DNA of 64,000 nt from Camarhynchus parvulus (GCF_901933205.1 NC_044573.1:48389493-48453492); one strand, 5' to 3'; positions 25,520 to 37,940 are shown, counted from the stretch's first letter. The notes: generated by a model not told the origin, from the letters alone. Translations and numbers: made by a program.

Positions 25520-27655
25520 GTATTCAGGAATTAAAATCCATCAGTTAACACTGAATGCCAGATATAAAGCTACAGAAATCCATCAAGAAGTTGCAAGTGT
25601 ATCTGAAGACTGCGCTACCCAGCTCATATGCTCATCAAAGCCTCTGTACAGCAGAAGACCACCTTTGTACTTTCCATCACCCTAGAGAAAAATATCTGCA
25701 GTTACAAATGTCTCAGGATATTATTTTTTCCCAAAAAAATCCCTGTCCTGTGCCAGGACAAGTTATGTATAATAAGCGGATATATTCAGAGAAATAGGGA
25801 TGACTCCATTCTTTGCAGGCTACTTCTGCATCTGGCAGAAACTCCAAGTCTCCAGTAGTTCCTTTCCTATCACAAAGTCTAGGAAAAATCAGGGGGCAAA
25901 AATTAATTCTGATTGTTGCCTCTAATTGAAAGAAATTAGGCAATCATTTCTAGAATACTGATAGCTTTGGAGGTTCTTCTTTGACTATCTCAGTTTCTTA
26001 ACCAGTATTCAATCTCTTCAACAGAAAAGACCTCTCAGTTTTTGTATGACAACATATTATAAATGGGAGGATCTAGGGTGCATCTCGTACTTCTCAGATG
26101 TATTGAATACAGTAACCATCCTGGAGTTTTCTATGGACTGTTATCAGCTTTCCCAGACATTAGTATCAAAACTAGGAGACATTGCTGGTGTGCATTAAAT
26201 GCACTATAATATGCTATTTTTCACATATTTATGATAAGACTGAGAAAAAATTTGATGTTTTAACTTGTTATTACTCAGTAGCCATGAGATTAAACATTAT
26301 TCCTGCATTGGAGAGGTCAGTTTGTTTTACATGGGTTGACTGCTACTATTTACTAGGTTGTCTAAATTTTCACAGGAGATCTATGGATCACCACTGACAA
26401 ACTTTCAATAGTGGATAGATAAAATGGATTCTCAGTATCTCCTCTTGACATTTTCCTCACAAGTCACATAAATGAGCAATTGTAACTAGATTTGGTGTTG
26501 TTTGGGTGGGGTGGGGAGCAGAGGTAACAGGGCTATAGACAAAATAGTTTCTCCATCTTCACTGGTTTTCAACACCACGGTCTTCAGGTAAAATTGGCCT
26601 AGATAGAGACAAGGGGAGTGTGAACTGTACCTCCAAGAGCTTGGCGAATGGTTAAGACAGATCCATAGCACTTCATATAAGCAGTGAGACAGCCATGTGT
26701 GCATTTCTTGGCAATTACTACAGCTCAGCATCAAAACAGGTCACCGTGCAGGGCAATCAGCCAGCACACTCACAGGCAGTGCTGGCACTACAGCACCATG
26801 AGAATATACATTAGCTAATTAATCACCTCGGCTTCCCTGGAACACATTGGCTCAGCGAAATAGCTGTGCACATGCCACATGTATATAACTACTATTGCTA
26901 CCACACTGTGGTATTTACAAGTGATTAAGACATTATGTTGGTATGCAAATAGAAATATGAGGTCGCATGTGATCATCAGTCAGAAGAAACAAGTTCTACT
27001 GATGTTTTTAAATTAGCACAACTGCATTACTTTTTGAAAAGCACATATATTTAAGGCTCATGATAAAGTGTTACAATCTGAGACCAAGTACTCTTGACTT
27101 TAAAAAAATTCCTTTAAGGTTAAATACAGGGTGTTTCCTTGGTATTTGGTCATGTGGGCCGGCACACATGAGGCTCAGTTTGGGATTCTATTGCAAAATC
27201 TACACAACTGTGTCTGCACCAAACTAGTTCCAGCCAGGAAATAACCCCTATAGCCAGCCACACATTCATACCCACAGCCCCAAGCCATGTCGGGCTTTAT
27301 GGCAGTTACACTACTTAGCAGTTCATGGCTGTTCACAGGCCCATTCAAAGCACCAGTGAAGCTGAGACAAGATATAGATGTAATTAGGGACACACCTAAC
27401 TGGGCATATCAAAAGCTCAAACAAGCTTTATTCTTGCTTTCAAAAATAAGTGAGTTGTCAATACCACAAAAACAGCACAGAGAAAAGGCATAGCAGAAAA
27501 AGCTGGACCATGCAGTAATTCCTTCATGTTTGTGAACGTGAATTTGTTGAGAATAATCCTGGTAATTAATGGGTTAACTGCCATAGCAGATTAGGCAAAA
27601 GCTGTGCACATGATAAGCCTTTGGAAGTCAAGATATGTGACATCATTCTCTCTCT

Positions 27656-27679
27656 GATAAAACTACATGTAGTTTTATC
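27656..27679. repeat. Perfect 24-bp palindrome
   Basis: Two 12-base halves (GATAAAACTACA and TGTAGTTTTATC) are exact reverse complements with no spacer. A further TACATGTA follows at 27680-27687. Confidence 0.9.
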
Positions 27680-28169
27680 TACATGTAAGTACCAAGCACT
27701 GTGTGAGAGCTCTTGCTGATTGTGTAGAGTGTCTTGATATCTCATCAAGCCTATCAAAGCAGAGATAAAAAACAAATTGTTTCGCTCCCCTCATGTAGAG
27801 CCCCCCCACTATCCAACAGGGGGGTCCCAGGAGCCAGCCCTAGGCCACTCCCTGGGAATGATGCTCCTCACCAGAGTTGGTTCATGGCCACATCTTGGAG
27901 AATAACCCAAAATGCAAGCATAACCAAAAATGGCTTCACTGCAAAAAGTGGTAACCCCAGATTTGGCACTGAGATGGGTTTACTGGATCAAGCTAACATT
28001 GCCTCATTAACTTCTGCACCATGCTTTGCCATCCTTGAACTACAGGAATGACCAGAGTCAAAGAAAATTGATGGGCCAGATAAAAGATAATAGAAAGTGT
28101 ATCTGGTCCAGCACCTTCATATTTGACACAGCAGTTGTCTCTCACCATCAGAACTGGTTTTGAACATAT

Positions 28170-28890
28170 CAGCATTAGGATGGGCATCTGTCACACTCAG
28201 AGATTATCCATATTTTCCATTAGTGACTTAGAGAGTGAAACCAAACATGAGCTTGTACAGTCTCCAGGCAACACAACTGGAAGGGAGTAGAAGCAAGCAT
28301 TTGGTGAGGGCAGGGAAGGAGAAATTATGAGAATTTAAGGCGATCTTGACAGTAAGAGAAGAATTAACTAAAAGAAAATGAAATTCAATATAGTCAAGCC
28401 TGGCACATTTAGATAAAATTATTCACACAAATATAAAGTAGGAAACACCTAGTTTGGCAGCAAGAAGGCATTGGTGAGGTTATAGCTGATTGCAAGCCAC
28501 AAAAGAAGCTCACCATATAGGATCATTGTAAAAAAATCAAAACCTAATGTCTTAAATGAGAGATGGCTTGGGAAGGACTGGTATTACTCTGCTTGGCATA
28601 GATAAGGCCTCAGTTGGAAAAGTACATCCTGAAACAGTTATCACATTAGGAAAGTCAAAGGGAGCATATTTGGCATATAATTGTCTCCAAACATTTTAGA
28701 AAACACACTCCTGGAGAAAGAAGAGCAGAAGGAATTATCTTCATTTAATTTAGAAGACCAGGGAGGAAGACACAGTACTCCAAGACATAAAAGGAGTTTT
28801 CTATGGAAAGGGAGATGGTCAGTTTGATCCCTGTGTTGACACTGGAAACACACAAAGTAATCAATTTCTTGCACAAGCCCTAAGTTGAAC
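28170..28890 (+). mobile_element. Older CR1/L3-like LINE 3' portion
   Basis: Old, substituted sequence with landmarks in CR1/L3 order: TTTTCCATTAGTGACTTAGA (start of a conserved reverse-transcriptase-distal part), AAAATGAAATTCAATATAG, AAGGCCTCAGTTGGAAAAGT, CTGGAGAAAGAAGAGCAGAAG followed by GAATTATCTTCATTTAATTT, then ACATAAAAGGAGTTTTCTATG. More diverged than the other CR1 copies here, so likely much older. Confidence 0.6.
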
Positions 28891-30631
28891 TGGCTGTGAC
28901 TTGCTGGAATTGGATCATTTCTCTGTGGGAGCCCTGTGGGACCTTCTTCCTTGTCAGAAAGAGAGAAGATACAGAAAGCCCTCTCAGGCCTGATTGAGGT
29001 GCACAGCTCCAGCGCACCAAATGGATAAAGAAATGTTTTACAGTCCCGTGGTGGCTCTGCATCCCAGGATTTGTTCCATGCCCTCACCCCCAGTGTCACT
29101 GTGGGTCCAGCACAAAGTGTATGTTCACACAGTGCTGCCCATGCTGGGGAGAAATTTAGATGACTCTTTTCATGCAGCAGATTATCTTCCTTCTCTAATA
29201 TTTATGCACCCGTGGCAACTAAATTTCTCCTTCTGAAGCAAGTCTTGGTTACTGTTAGTATGGTGAAAGATGTCAGATATGGAGCCTAATCCCATGGCAC
29301 TCAAATTCTCCAGCACTGATAGAGCATGCAGTTGCATTCCACAGCATCATATTTATCTGTAGTGCCCAGAAGGTACTACATTTTACCCATTTTAATGTCT
29401 CAAGAGATCTTCTGTACCATGCTTACTTTCGTCATGGAGGTGTCTTTCAACAACAGAGTGTAAATTGCAGTTTTAGCCTCAGCCAAACCACCAGATAACA
29501 TATGACTGAACACGCAATTTCAGTTTCAGAGCAGTGGGCATACAAGGCAATCAGAGAAAAAAGGTCATCAGAGGAGTTGAGCACCTAAACCATCCTTTCC
29601 TAACGATGACATTTATTCTGTTCATCTGTTAGACCTCTGGTCTCTTTCGAATAAGAAATAAATTACGGTCATCTTGTAGTCTCTCACCACTATTTAAAAT
29701 AATGATTATCAGCACGGTAAGGAAGCATCATCATTCAAATTGCTTTCTCATCCTAAAAAGTCATAGTTTGCCATTTTGATACCTGACAGCTTAAAAGACA
29801 GTTGCTAAAATACCCTCTAAAGAACAGGAACAAGAAGTGCAAGTGTCCGTTTTTGGCCAGTGTTGTTATTCTAGTCACTTCCTTTCTCAGTATCAGAGTG
29901 ACATGTAGTTATCTCTGACATACACGAGGGCCAGTTCTTCTTGGTAGGAAGGAAATGAGTATCAATTTAATCAGAAGCAATCAAAGAACGCTAACTTTTG
30001 CACCCACTTCTAGATCTGGCCACGATGACACTCAAGAACAAAGGAAAAACTATTATATTTTGCATATAACCAAATTTTCTGTAAAATCTGCTGTGGAGCT
30101 ATTCATAACCATGTATGAGCACTATGAATAAAATGTTAATACTCGTTAAGCCAGACAAACAAGGCAGTGGGAATGCAGACATATATTTGAAAGTGCCTCT
30201 CTCATCCTGTGAAAATCCAGCCATCCCTTTTGTATTCCAAGAGGACCAGGGCTAGGCATCTTCGGACCCAAAAGTCCTGTCCGCATATCCTATCATCTCT
30301 CCTGCCTCCGGGCTTCACACTTCGCCACTCGACTCAAAAGGGGCAGTCTCCTCTACTCGTAGGCAAAACCGAGGTGCCGAGCGCCCCGCACGCCCCGACA
30401 GCCCGGGAAGGGGCGGCTAGCGCGGGCTCCCAGCACTGCTCTCCCTCCGGCAGCAGCTCCGGGAGCCTCGGCGCCCGGGAACTCCAGCTGATGCTCAGGG
30501 CAGCTCGGGAATACGGCTGTGCCCCCGTCCCGGGAGCCAGCCACCGGCAGTGCCCTAGGTGAAGAAACCAAACCCTGCCTGGCCCCGAGGAAAGCGCTGT
30601 CTCGTCCTCCCCCGTCCCGGCAGATACTCAC

Positions 30632-30800
30632 CCTCGGGACGGGCAGTCCGGCCGGTCCTGTGCCGCTCCCCGAGGTGCCGGTGCCGAAAGTGCTGATGGC
30701 GCTCCCGGAGGTGCCGGTGCCGGTGCCGGTGTCGGTGCGGGTGCTGGAGGTGCTGGCGCTGCCGCAGAGCCCGCGCCGTCGAGTCGAGCGCTCATCCCCG
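30632..30800 (-). other. STX11: Probable STX11 non-coding first exon (upstream limit approximate)
   Basis: On the minus strand a consensus splice donor (AGG, then GTGAGTATC) lies at 30631 inside a CpG island. It is about 10.2 kb upstream of the STX11 coding exon and in the right orientation for a non-coding first exon joined to the acceptor at 20476. The exon would be GC-rich and contains an imperfect GGCACC-type hexanucleotide repeat (about 30669-30765). The start is a guess, placed downstream of a minus-strand CCAAT box (about 30836-30840) and GC boxes (about 30808-30820). No transcript evidence is available. A separate first exon is the known mammalian STX11 arrangement; its exact position here is inferred. 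Confidence 0.6.
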
Positions 30801-30854
30801 CGGAGCGCCCCGCCCCTCCGGCCGGCTGGCCCGCCTATTGGCTGCGAGGGCCTG

Positions 30855-30862
30855 ATTTGCAT
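30855..30862 (-). promoter_or_regulatory. Octamer motif upstream of STX11 exon 1
   Basis: This is a perfect octamer (ATGCAAAT on the minus strand), about 15 bp upstream of an inverted ATTGG (CCAAT box). It is the POU-factor (OCT1/OCT2) site class, common in lymphoid and housekeeping promoters. The match is exact; use in vivo is not shown. Confidence 0.5.
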
Positions 30863-31050
30863 GGCGGCGCCCCGCCCCCTCTCGTGCTCGTGGGAAGATG
30901 CGCGGCTCGCGTCGCTGCCCAGCGCTGGGAAACTCCGTGCCGTGGGTGCCGGGAAACGGGGGCGCGGTGAGCTGGCCCGTCTGTTCGCCATCGTCCCCGC
31001 GGACCTCCCCTGACCTTTCTTGTCCTCGCCTCCCCGCCGGCAAGCGGGGG

Positions 31051-34000
31051 CTTTCCGACTCTGTGATTCTGTAATTCAAATTGCCGTTGCTTAGTGTAAG
31101 GAAGATGTGCCCTTCGCGTGATGGTTCAGAGTTTGGGTCAAATTAAGTCCTTTTTTGCGTTGTGACTTCCTGAGGGAAAACACCCAACAGCTTCCCCATC
31201 ATTGTAACTGAAAAAAAACCTAACAAAACTCTGGTGTCACAATGTTTGGTACTCAGTAATCATACACATTAATTAGCCACACAAGTAGTTATAGAGATTG
31301 TTCAAGTCTTTCTGAGATGGGAAGTTTTTGCTTTTTTTGAAAATCTTGGACATGTACTTTCTTCTCCTTTTTTTCATAAAGCTTTAATGTAATCTGAATC
31401 TGAAAATTTTAAAAAATAGAAGTTACTTTTTTGTTGTGCTGAGAAGTAGCTGAAAGAGCAACTGTGCTTTCCTGAGCAGTCATCAGTTATAAGGCTCCAA
31501 AATTTCTTACATTGCATCAATCCCACTCTGGGTCACTGAGAACAAATTCTGTCGTGATGGAGACAATTGCAGAGATGTAGGAAGCTCTGCCCTCCTTATT
31601 TTCTGTGCTGTTTTTGTGTCAGGAAAAAAAATATAAGTAAAAGGAAAATATTTGAGGTTTTATGGTTAAAGGTTAGTTAAAAATATACCTGACAGAAAGG
31701 CTCTTTTACCTTGAAAAAAATCCAGGACTGCCCTGGGCACTTTGCTGGGATTTTTCTCTTAGTCCTTGATGCTGGAGACAAATTTAGGTGTGTGGGTCTC
31801 ACCAGTTCCCTAAAACTACCTAAAGGCACTGAATTGTGAGTGGGTTTTCTCTTCCAGGCTGCTGCTTTATGAGACCAGCTGCAGCATCCCCACATGTGGG
31901 CAGGTAGTTTTCTCCTTGCCACTGGACCACAGAGAGCAATGGACCTTTGGTGTTGTTAATGCAAGCAGAGTTGGAAATAGAGCTGTAATATCATGGGTAA
32001 CCAAAGGTACAGGCTGCTTTGCGTGGCATGGAACAACAATTACAAACTAACCTGCTGCTGTTGCAGCACAGGCAAAGCTATGGGTGCATTGATTGATGTG
32101 TCTGATGATCCTGTCAAGAGCAAAATGCTCATCTAGAAACATCTGATATCTTCCCTGTAATTCAGGATATGAAGGATATGGAAAACCAAAGAGATGACTG
32201 TCAAGCCGTCCCTGCTTTGGGAGAGACTTCAGTAAAAATGTCAGTAGCTGAGTAGCAGGCAAGGTAGCAATATTGTTAAAATATTAGTCTTCTTAGAAAC
32301 TAATGGAGAGTGAGAGAAATTTGTTATTTCTACAGATTCTGCCACCTAGACTAGATCAGGTTAAAGAAGGTTCAAAACTCTCATAAAAAGCTTGCTAATT
32401 AAGCTACACAAATAGGTAGCTAAAAAAAAATCACCATTGCCAAACAAGTATCCTGAAGTTCTTGAGTGTATTATGTTGCTAGATCTTACAAAAGGTGTCC
32501 ATTTGCATGGTGTTATAAGAAACAAAACCAGATGAGTCATATGAAAAGATTGTTGTGTCATTATATGTACCAAAGACACTTGTTTTGTGTTATTATGCTC
32601 ATTTCAATCTCTTCTGAAATAACATGAACAGTGTAGATAATGGACATGATTAGACAGACTAAAGTGATTTTCCAAATTAAGAGACAAAGAATTTTCAGTC
32701 TTGTAAACTTATTCTTCTGTGAGTCCTGAGCAGCATCACATACCAAGCTACAAAAGTAACATGGAATTTTTTTCACTTTTTGCTATCTCTTATTGTAAGA
32801 GAAACACTTTGTAGTTCACCAGTGAAAGTAAATACTCAATTTACATAGATAAAGGCAGAACTCATTAGTATTGGGATCACAGATGCCAATAAATTTCTAA
32901 AGGAGTTTGGGCAATATAAATGTACAATACATCTGCAGACAGTAAGCCTCTCTTTCAGTTCTTTTTTCTTTTTCCTGAAGTGCTGTTGCATTTTTTTTCC
33001 CTAAAGACTTCTAATCCTGACCTAGGTCTTGAGTGATTGCATTGAATGAGCCAGGTTTTGCTTCCAGTTCTCTTATCTCTAGAAAGAGGACAGGCATAAT
33101 TACTTTCAGTTCTCATAAATGTGTAGTGAAAAGTAATATATAAATTAATTGGACCCTCATGTATGTTAAAATACCATGAAGATGTGTCTGATTTCAAGGA
33201 CAATTCACTGCATGAGAGAGACCCATGATCTTTCTGCTCTGGTGTGTGATGCTTCTAAAGACATTTCCAGCCAGGAAGTTGAGTTTCTTCCAAAGCCCAA
33301 GAAATTAGAAATTATGTGGACATGTAGATTTCTCTTTGCTACTACTTACCAACATCTCAGGGCATCTGGGAACCCTGGGTAATGCCAATTTTTTCACCCG
33401 GCAATTTACATACAGGTGACATACAGAGAGCCCTGTTTTCCTGGAGCTTACCCATCTCAATAAAGGCAGTTTGTGCCCATAACATCTGTACTAGTTTCAG
33501 TGTGAAGTTGTAGTAGTGTCAATCTATAGTAATAGACACTTGTGAAACATTTAGCTAAAACCAGAGCAAATTGCTGCCAGTTCAGTTGTGTATCCTGGAG
33601 CCAGTTCTCAGGCATATAAATTTCACATACACTTTTCTGGATGTGCAGTACACATGAGCCTCTTCTAAGCTGGAATCAGATCTCATGTAATCTAGCTCAC
33701 ATTGATTCAATCAAAGTAATGATTCATGGTCCTGGACAATTATTTTTTTTCTTTTTAACCTCATGGATCAGTAGAGTCATTCTGACAGTACATGATTTAT
33801 CAATTGCCAGATGAGTTGAAGGGAGACACCAAAAGATTGATGCTAGAAATTTCTTTAACTATATTCATTTAACTGAATCTTCAGTTGTGATACTTCCAGA
33901 CTGAGAAAGGTCCAACATTCCTGCTCTGTCTTTTCACATTTCATTGTAACCTCTCACAAAAGCTACTGATGTTACAGAACAACTTCATCAATAAATGTTG

Positions 34001-36669
34001 CTGATGTAAAGAGATTCTTCTTTGCTACATGAGGAATAGTGTGCTGAAAAGAAATCAGAAGCCAAGTATGTCCACAGTTAGCTATATCCACCTTAATTCT
34101 TTGTTGAAGCCCATGGAGATATTTGGATTTACATAGGGATAACATAGGGCTCTAGGTACTGAGCCCTACAGATGTTTTTCTTTTTGCTTTTCTTTTCTCC
34201 CCTTCATTAGGAAGGAAGACAAGTGCTACAAAGGATTAAGTGCTGAAAGCTCTGCAGATGTAATTGCTGTGGAGTCAGAGGATGCCCTGTGCCAGGGCCT
34301 TCTCTCTTGCTTATTTAGGAAAGGATTTAACATTCTTCTCCAATTATGCCCCAAAGGCATGTGAAGCCAGCCCTGGGTGTATTGCCCCTGAATTCCTTGT
34401 GAACCACAACTTGGCACTCATGCATGCCTCTGAAAGTTCATTACCCATATACGAGTTCTTAATCTAGTTAGGGCTGTACCAAATGCCAGATTGGATGCAT
34501 GGAAAATAGCCCTGGGACTTCTGTTGACTTCAGAGATGATGGCAGGTGCCAGCATGTTTTATTAAGCTAGTAACCAACAAATGAACAAATTCTAAATGTT
34601 TTCACAGACGGATGTAAACACACATAGTTAACTGGAGCCAACGGAACAGTACTGATTTCTGGGAACTGAAGGCTTGGTTGATTATCAAGTAAGCCACTGG
34701 ATTTCTCTGCTGCTGTCACAGCTTTTGAATGCAAGAGCATAGCCCATAGGTCACATCAGTTGGTCTAATGAGAAGTTTTACCTAACCCTGTTCCTGTACT
34801 TCAGTAAAGGTGTGTATTCTAACTCCTGTTATCAGACAGGAGTGAGGTATTTTTTTTCTCCTGCACATTTGCATGCCCATAGACTGGGATCAGTTAATTT
34901 CTGCAGAACAGGTAGCACACTGCAACCTGTCAGAGCAGAGACAAGGACATCTTTATGTAATTCAAGAGGGATAAAAGGGGAGGAAGGCACATATCAGACA
35001 CTAAGATTTGGGTATAGTCCCAGTAACAGCAGATTCTTGGGCAAGTTCATATTGACAAAAAATACATGCTCTATTTTTCCCTCATCACTACTCTCTGAGC
35101 AGAAAATGGCCAGGTTGTATATTAGGTATGAAGGCAGAAGTACCTGGGCAGTAATAAAAAGGGTTGGGTTGTTTTCCCCCCAGAGGTTAAAAGCCTGAGA
35201 TGGCTTAGAAGGGTGAGGCAAACAGTAAATAGACCTTCAAAAAGAGACTTATTGCAAAATGAGGACATTTCCATAACTTTTTTGAAACATCCTTTTCATA
35301 TTAGTCCTTCATAGAAAAGTGTTACTTTCTAAAACTCACCAAGTTTTGGTGAAATAAAACAATTCTATCCTAGAATTGTGTGAACATAAATTTTATACAG
35401 CCATGTAGATGGATGACCTTATTCATCCTGCCAGTCCTTTTCAATAATAAGCAATATAAAATCCAGAAAGTGGTGGGGAGCCTGCCCAAAGTGCACAGGG
35501 AGTTCCTGTACCATGCAGACTACCTTCTTCTGAAGGCATGCTGCACATGTGGAAACCTTTCAGGTGGCTTTGTGGCTAGATCTAAATGTCTTGTGGTAGA
35601 CCTTCCCAAAGGTAGCATGATAGTGACATGCTACACATCTGAGAAGAAAAATAAAAGCTTTTTGTTTATTTGAAGCTGAGGGAAGAATTATTTGGGATAA
35701 TTTAACTGAGAATACACAGCCAGGGAGCAATTCATTTCACAGCCCAGTAATGACCAATTGCTACCTGGAATGCTCTGTGAATGGCAAGGCACATGGTATC
35801 TAAGCAAATTGTACGTGACACAGTAACAGCATGACAGATTTCCTTGGAATTAAACAAGTCATTGCTGATGTTTGCATGATTTAGCTTTAAAAAAAAAAGC
35901 CCTAAAAATTAATGGCACTTGTCAAAGTAGAAGGGTATTTGTCAAACACCTTGCAAAACTTATCTGAGAAAAGTGAAGGCTTATATTTTATCTTTGAAAC
36001 CTGTCTGATGGCTGTGGCAAGTATCCCAGGATTCTGAGAGGCAGCTGCTCTCAGCCACACTTCAAGCCTTGCAGTTCAGAAATGCAAGGACAGGAAGCAC
36101 TGGGGGCATGGAGAGCTGCACAGCAATGCCACGAGAGCCCACAGCTGTTCCCATTTACCCCAGCCAGGGAGAATCCCGGTACATGAGGAGTGAGTAAGGC
36201 AGAGGGGCAGCTGAGCACCTGCACTGCTTTTATACAGCTGCAAGCTTTTGATGGATGCAGCTGCATTGGTGGTTACTCACAGAAAGATCAAACCTGCCCA
36301 AATCTTCTGGGCACCTGGGTGAGTCCCAGGTGCTTCAGCTCTCCTCAACTGACCTGGTGCTCAGAGGCAGCAACAGATGAGAAAGAGACTCTGTGGCAGC
36401 CAAGGGGTACAGTCATCTTTCCATGAGCAGCAACTATTAGCTTCCAATCAATTTAATGTGCATCCATTAGGATGGAGCTGGGCCCTGTCAAACATATCCT
36501 TTAACTTCTGGATCTCTGAAAACATGAGATTCTGGCCTTTGCAATTGTCAAGTTCATAACTGAGTAAGCAAAGTGATGTGGAAGTCCCAACAGATAAACC
36601 AAAACCAGAGCACACAGCCTGTCCCAATTTGTCAATGTAGAGAATTATATAGTCTGTAAAGGAGTTTTA
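31051..36669. other. Intergenic stretch upstream of STX11
   Basis: AT-rich DNA with only short unconvincing frames. A CR1-like TCTGTGATTCTGTAATTC tail lies at 31060-31077, just outside the CpG island. No gene is recognised. Confidence 0.5.
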
Positions 36670-36671
36670 CG

Positions 36672-36707
<36 letters not shown>

Positions 36708-36726
36708 TATATATACGTACATATAC
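36670..36726. repeat. (TA)n(CA)n(TA)n microsatellite
   Basis: A TA run, then a CA run, then a TA run, flanked by ACGTAT/ATACGT ends that make the locus roughly self-complementary. It is likely length-variable. Confidence 0.9.
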
Positions 36727-36849
36727 ACTTTACAAGTTACATCTCTATGTAGGTTGTGTACTGCTATGGCAGAGAAGGAGGACTGCACTAAGAATTCTTA
36801 TTTCTCCCTTGTAGTCTCAGCTTCAGCAATGCAACTTAGCCTGGCTGTG

Positions 36850-36980
36850 TCTCTTGTTAAGCTGGATAAGTATCTACTAGGAATAATTCAAGAATGGCTG
36901 ATGTTAAATTGAGCTAGGGAGTGGATTAGATGACTTCCTCAAATTTATTTTAGCCCAATTTTCTAAATCTTAATGACATG
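36850..36980 (+). mobile_element. Old CR1/L3-type 3' fragment
   Basis: AAGCTGGATAAGTATCTACT, then AGGAATAATTCAAGAATGGC and GGATTAGATGACTTCCTC follow the order of L3/CR1 3' ends (GGACAAGCATCTGTCAGGAATGG ... GGACTAGATGACCTC, my memory of the family). Low identity. Confidence 0.45.
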
Positions 36981-37940
36981 TGTCAAAGATATTTATAGAA
37001 CATTTATATATTCTATATTCTATATATATCCTATATATTTGTAGAAATAAAAATATTAAAATACACTAAAACATAAGACTACATCTTCAGGGGGATAAAT
37101 CTGTTCTCTAAAATTCAAGCCAAATATTGGAAGTGGGTATTTTTTATTAAGATAATAAACAGTTGCAATGATATAGTAAGATTTTTGACAGATTACAGAA
37201 AATCTATTAATAATCATACTAAAAATATTGTAAGGAAAATCTGGTACTGTTCTTTTAATCCTGAAAAGTTAATTCACACTTTTTTATTTTTACTGGAAGA
37301 AAATTCTGGAAATATCCGTCATCTACTATGTCTTTGTACTGTGCCTACCAACACAAACCCTCCTTCTTGGCCAAGGTGGCAGGCAGCCTCCCCCAGAAAT
37401 GCAGGGGACAAGCACAGAAAACAATGCTCCACACTTCTTACACTCCATGGCTTGGAACCATTGGTTTCACGGTAAACCTGGTAGGCAACACTGGTAGTGT
37501 TACACTTGTATGTTACAAGGATGTTAAACATGGTTTCCATCTTACAGAATAAATTTTTACCACATGATAAGTGAAAGAAAACCCAGCTCCCATTTAATTA
37601 TGCAAGGGAAGATCCTACATAAATAATAATTTTAAATACTGTCCATATTTAATGTTAACTACAGCATATACAATTGCTGTGAGTACAAATTTGGGGTGAA
37701 TTTAAACTGAAGTATAAATAACAAAATAATTCAATAACAGATAAACAAAATTAATAACTGAAGCAAATTTAATATAATATTTAATATAAAATCATTTAAA
37801 AATAGTGATTAATACACAACAGCCAATTTAAAGTTCACCAATAATCAGTACTACATCTAGAATACATCTAGAGAAGTAAATCTTTACTTCATTACAAATA
37901 GCACTGAATACCTGCACATCAAATTTCCACATGCTTACTA

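Larger units (their letters stand above)
20476..30631 (-). other. STX11: Predicted STX11 intron 1
   Basis: This is the interval between the predicted donor (30631) and acceptor (20476) on the minus strand, about 10.2 kb. No coding exon is seen in it. It holds CR1 pieces (21.2-21.6, 22.8-23.1 and 23.9 kb), an older CR1/L3-like element (28.2-28.9 kb), a solo LTR (25.1-25.5 kb), a G-run/A-run purine tract at about 21088-21127 and a perfect 24-bp palindrome at 27656. The insertions on the plus strand are antisense to STX11. Confidence 0.55.
30360..31050. promoter_or_regulatory. STX11: CpG island, probable STX11 promoter
   Basis: This is a sharply bounded GC- and CpG-rich block in AT-rich flanks. 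Read toward STX11 it contains an octamer (ATGCAAAT on the minus strand, 30855-30862), then a CCAAT box (about 30836-30840) and GC boxes (about 30808-30820), then the predicted first exon and its donor at 30631. The order and spacing octamer, CCAAT, GC box, exon fit an RNA polymerase II promoter firing leftward. Long open frames on both strands here are composition artefacts. A possible donor for rightward transcription (CGCG then GTGAGC) lies at 30966/30967. Confidence 0.7.

Noticed and set aside
25299..25685. 128-codon plus-strand frame
   Set aside because: Most of it is LTR sequence; the same frame is partly reproduced in the LTR copy at 57993-58313.
28641..29099. 152-codon minus-strand frame
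   Set aside because: It overlaps an old CR1/L3-like element in antisense and has no recognisable domain.
30353..31079. Long open frames (up to 212 codons) on both strands at the STX11 promoter island
   Set aside because: Composition artefact in a CpG island; the residues are low-complexity and overlap in several frames. A non-coding first exon explains the region better.
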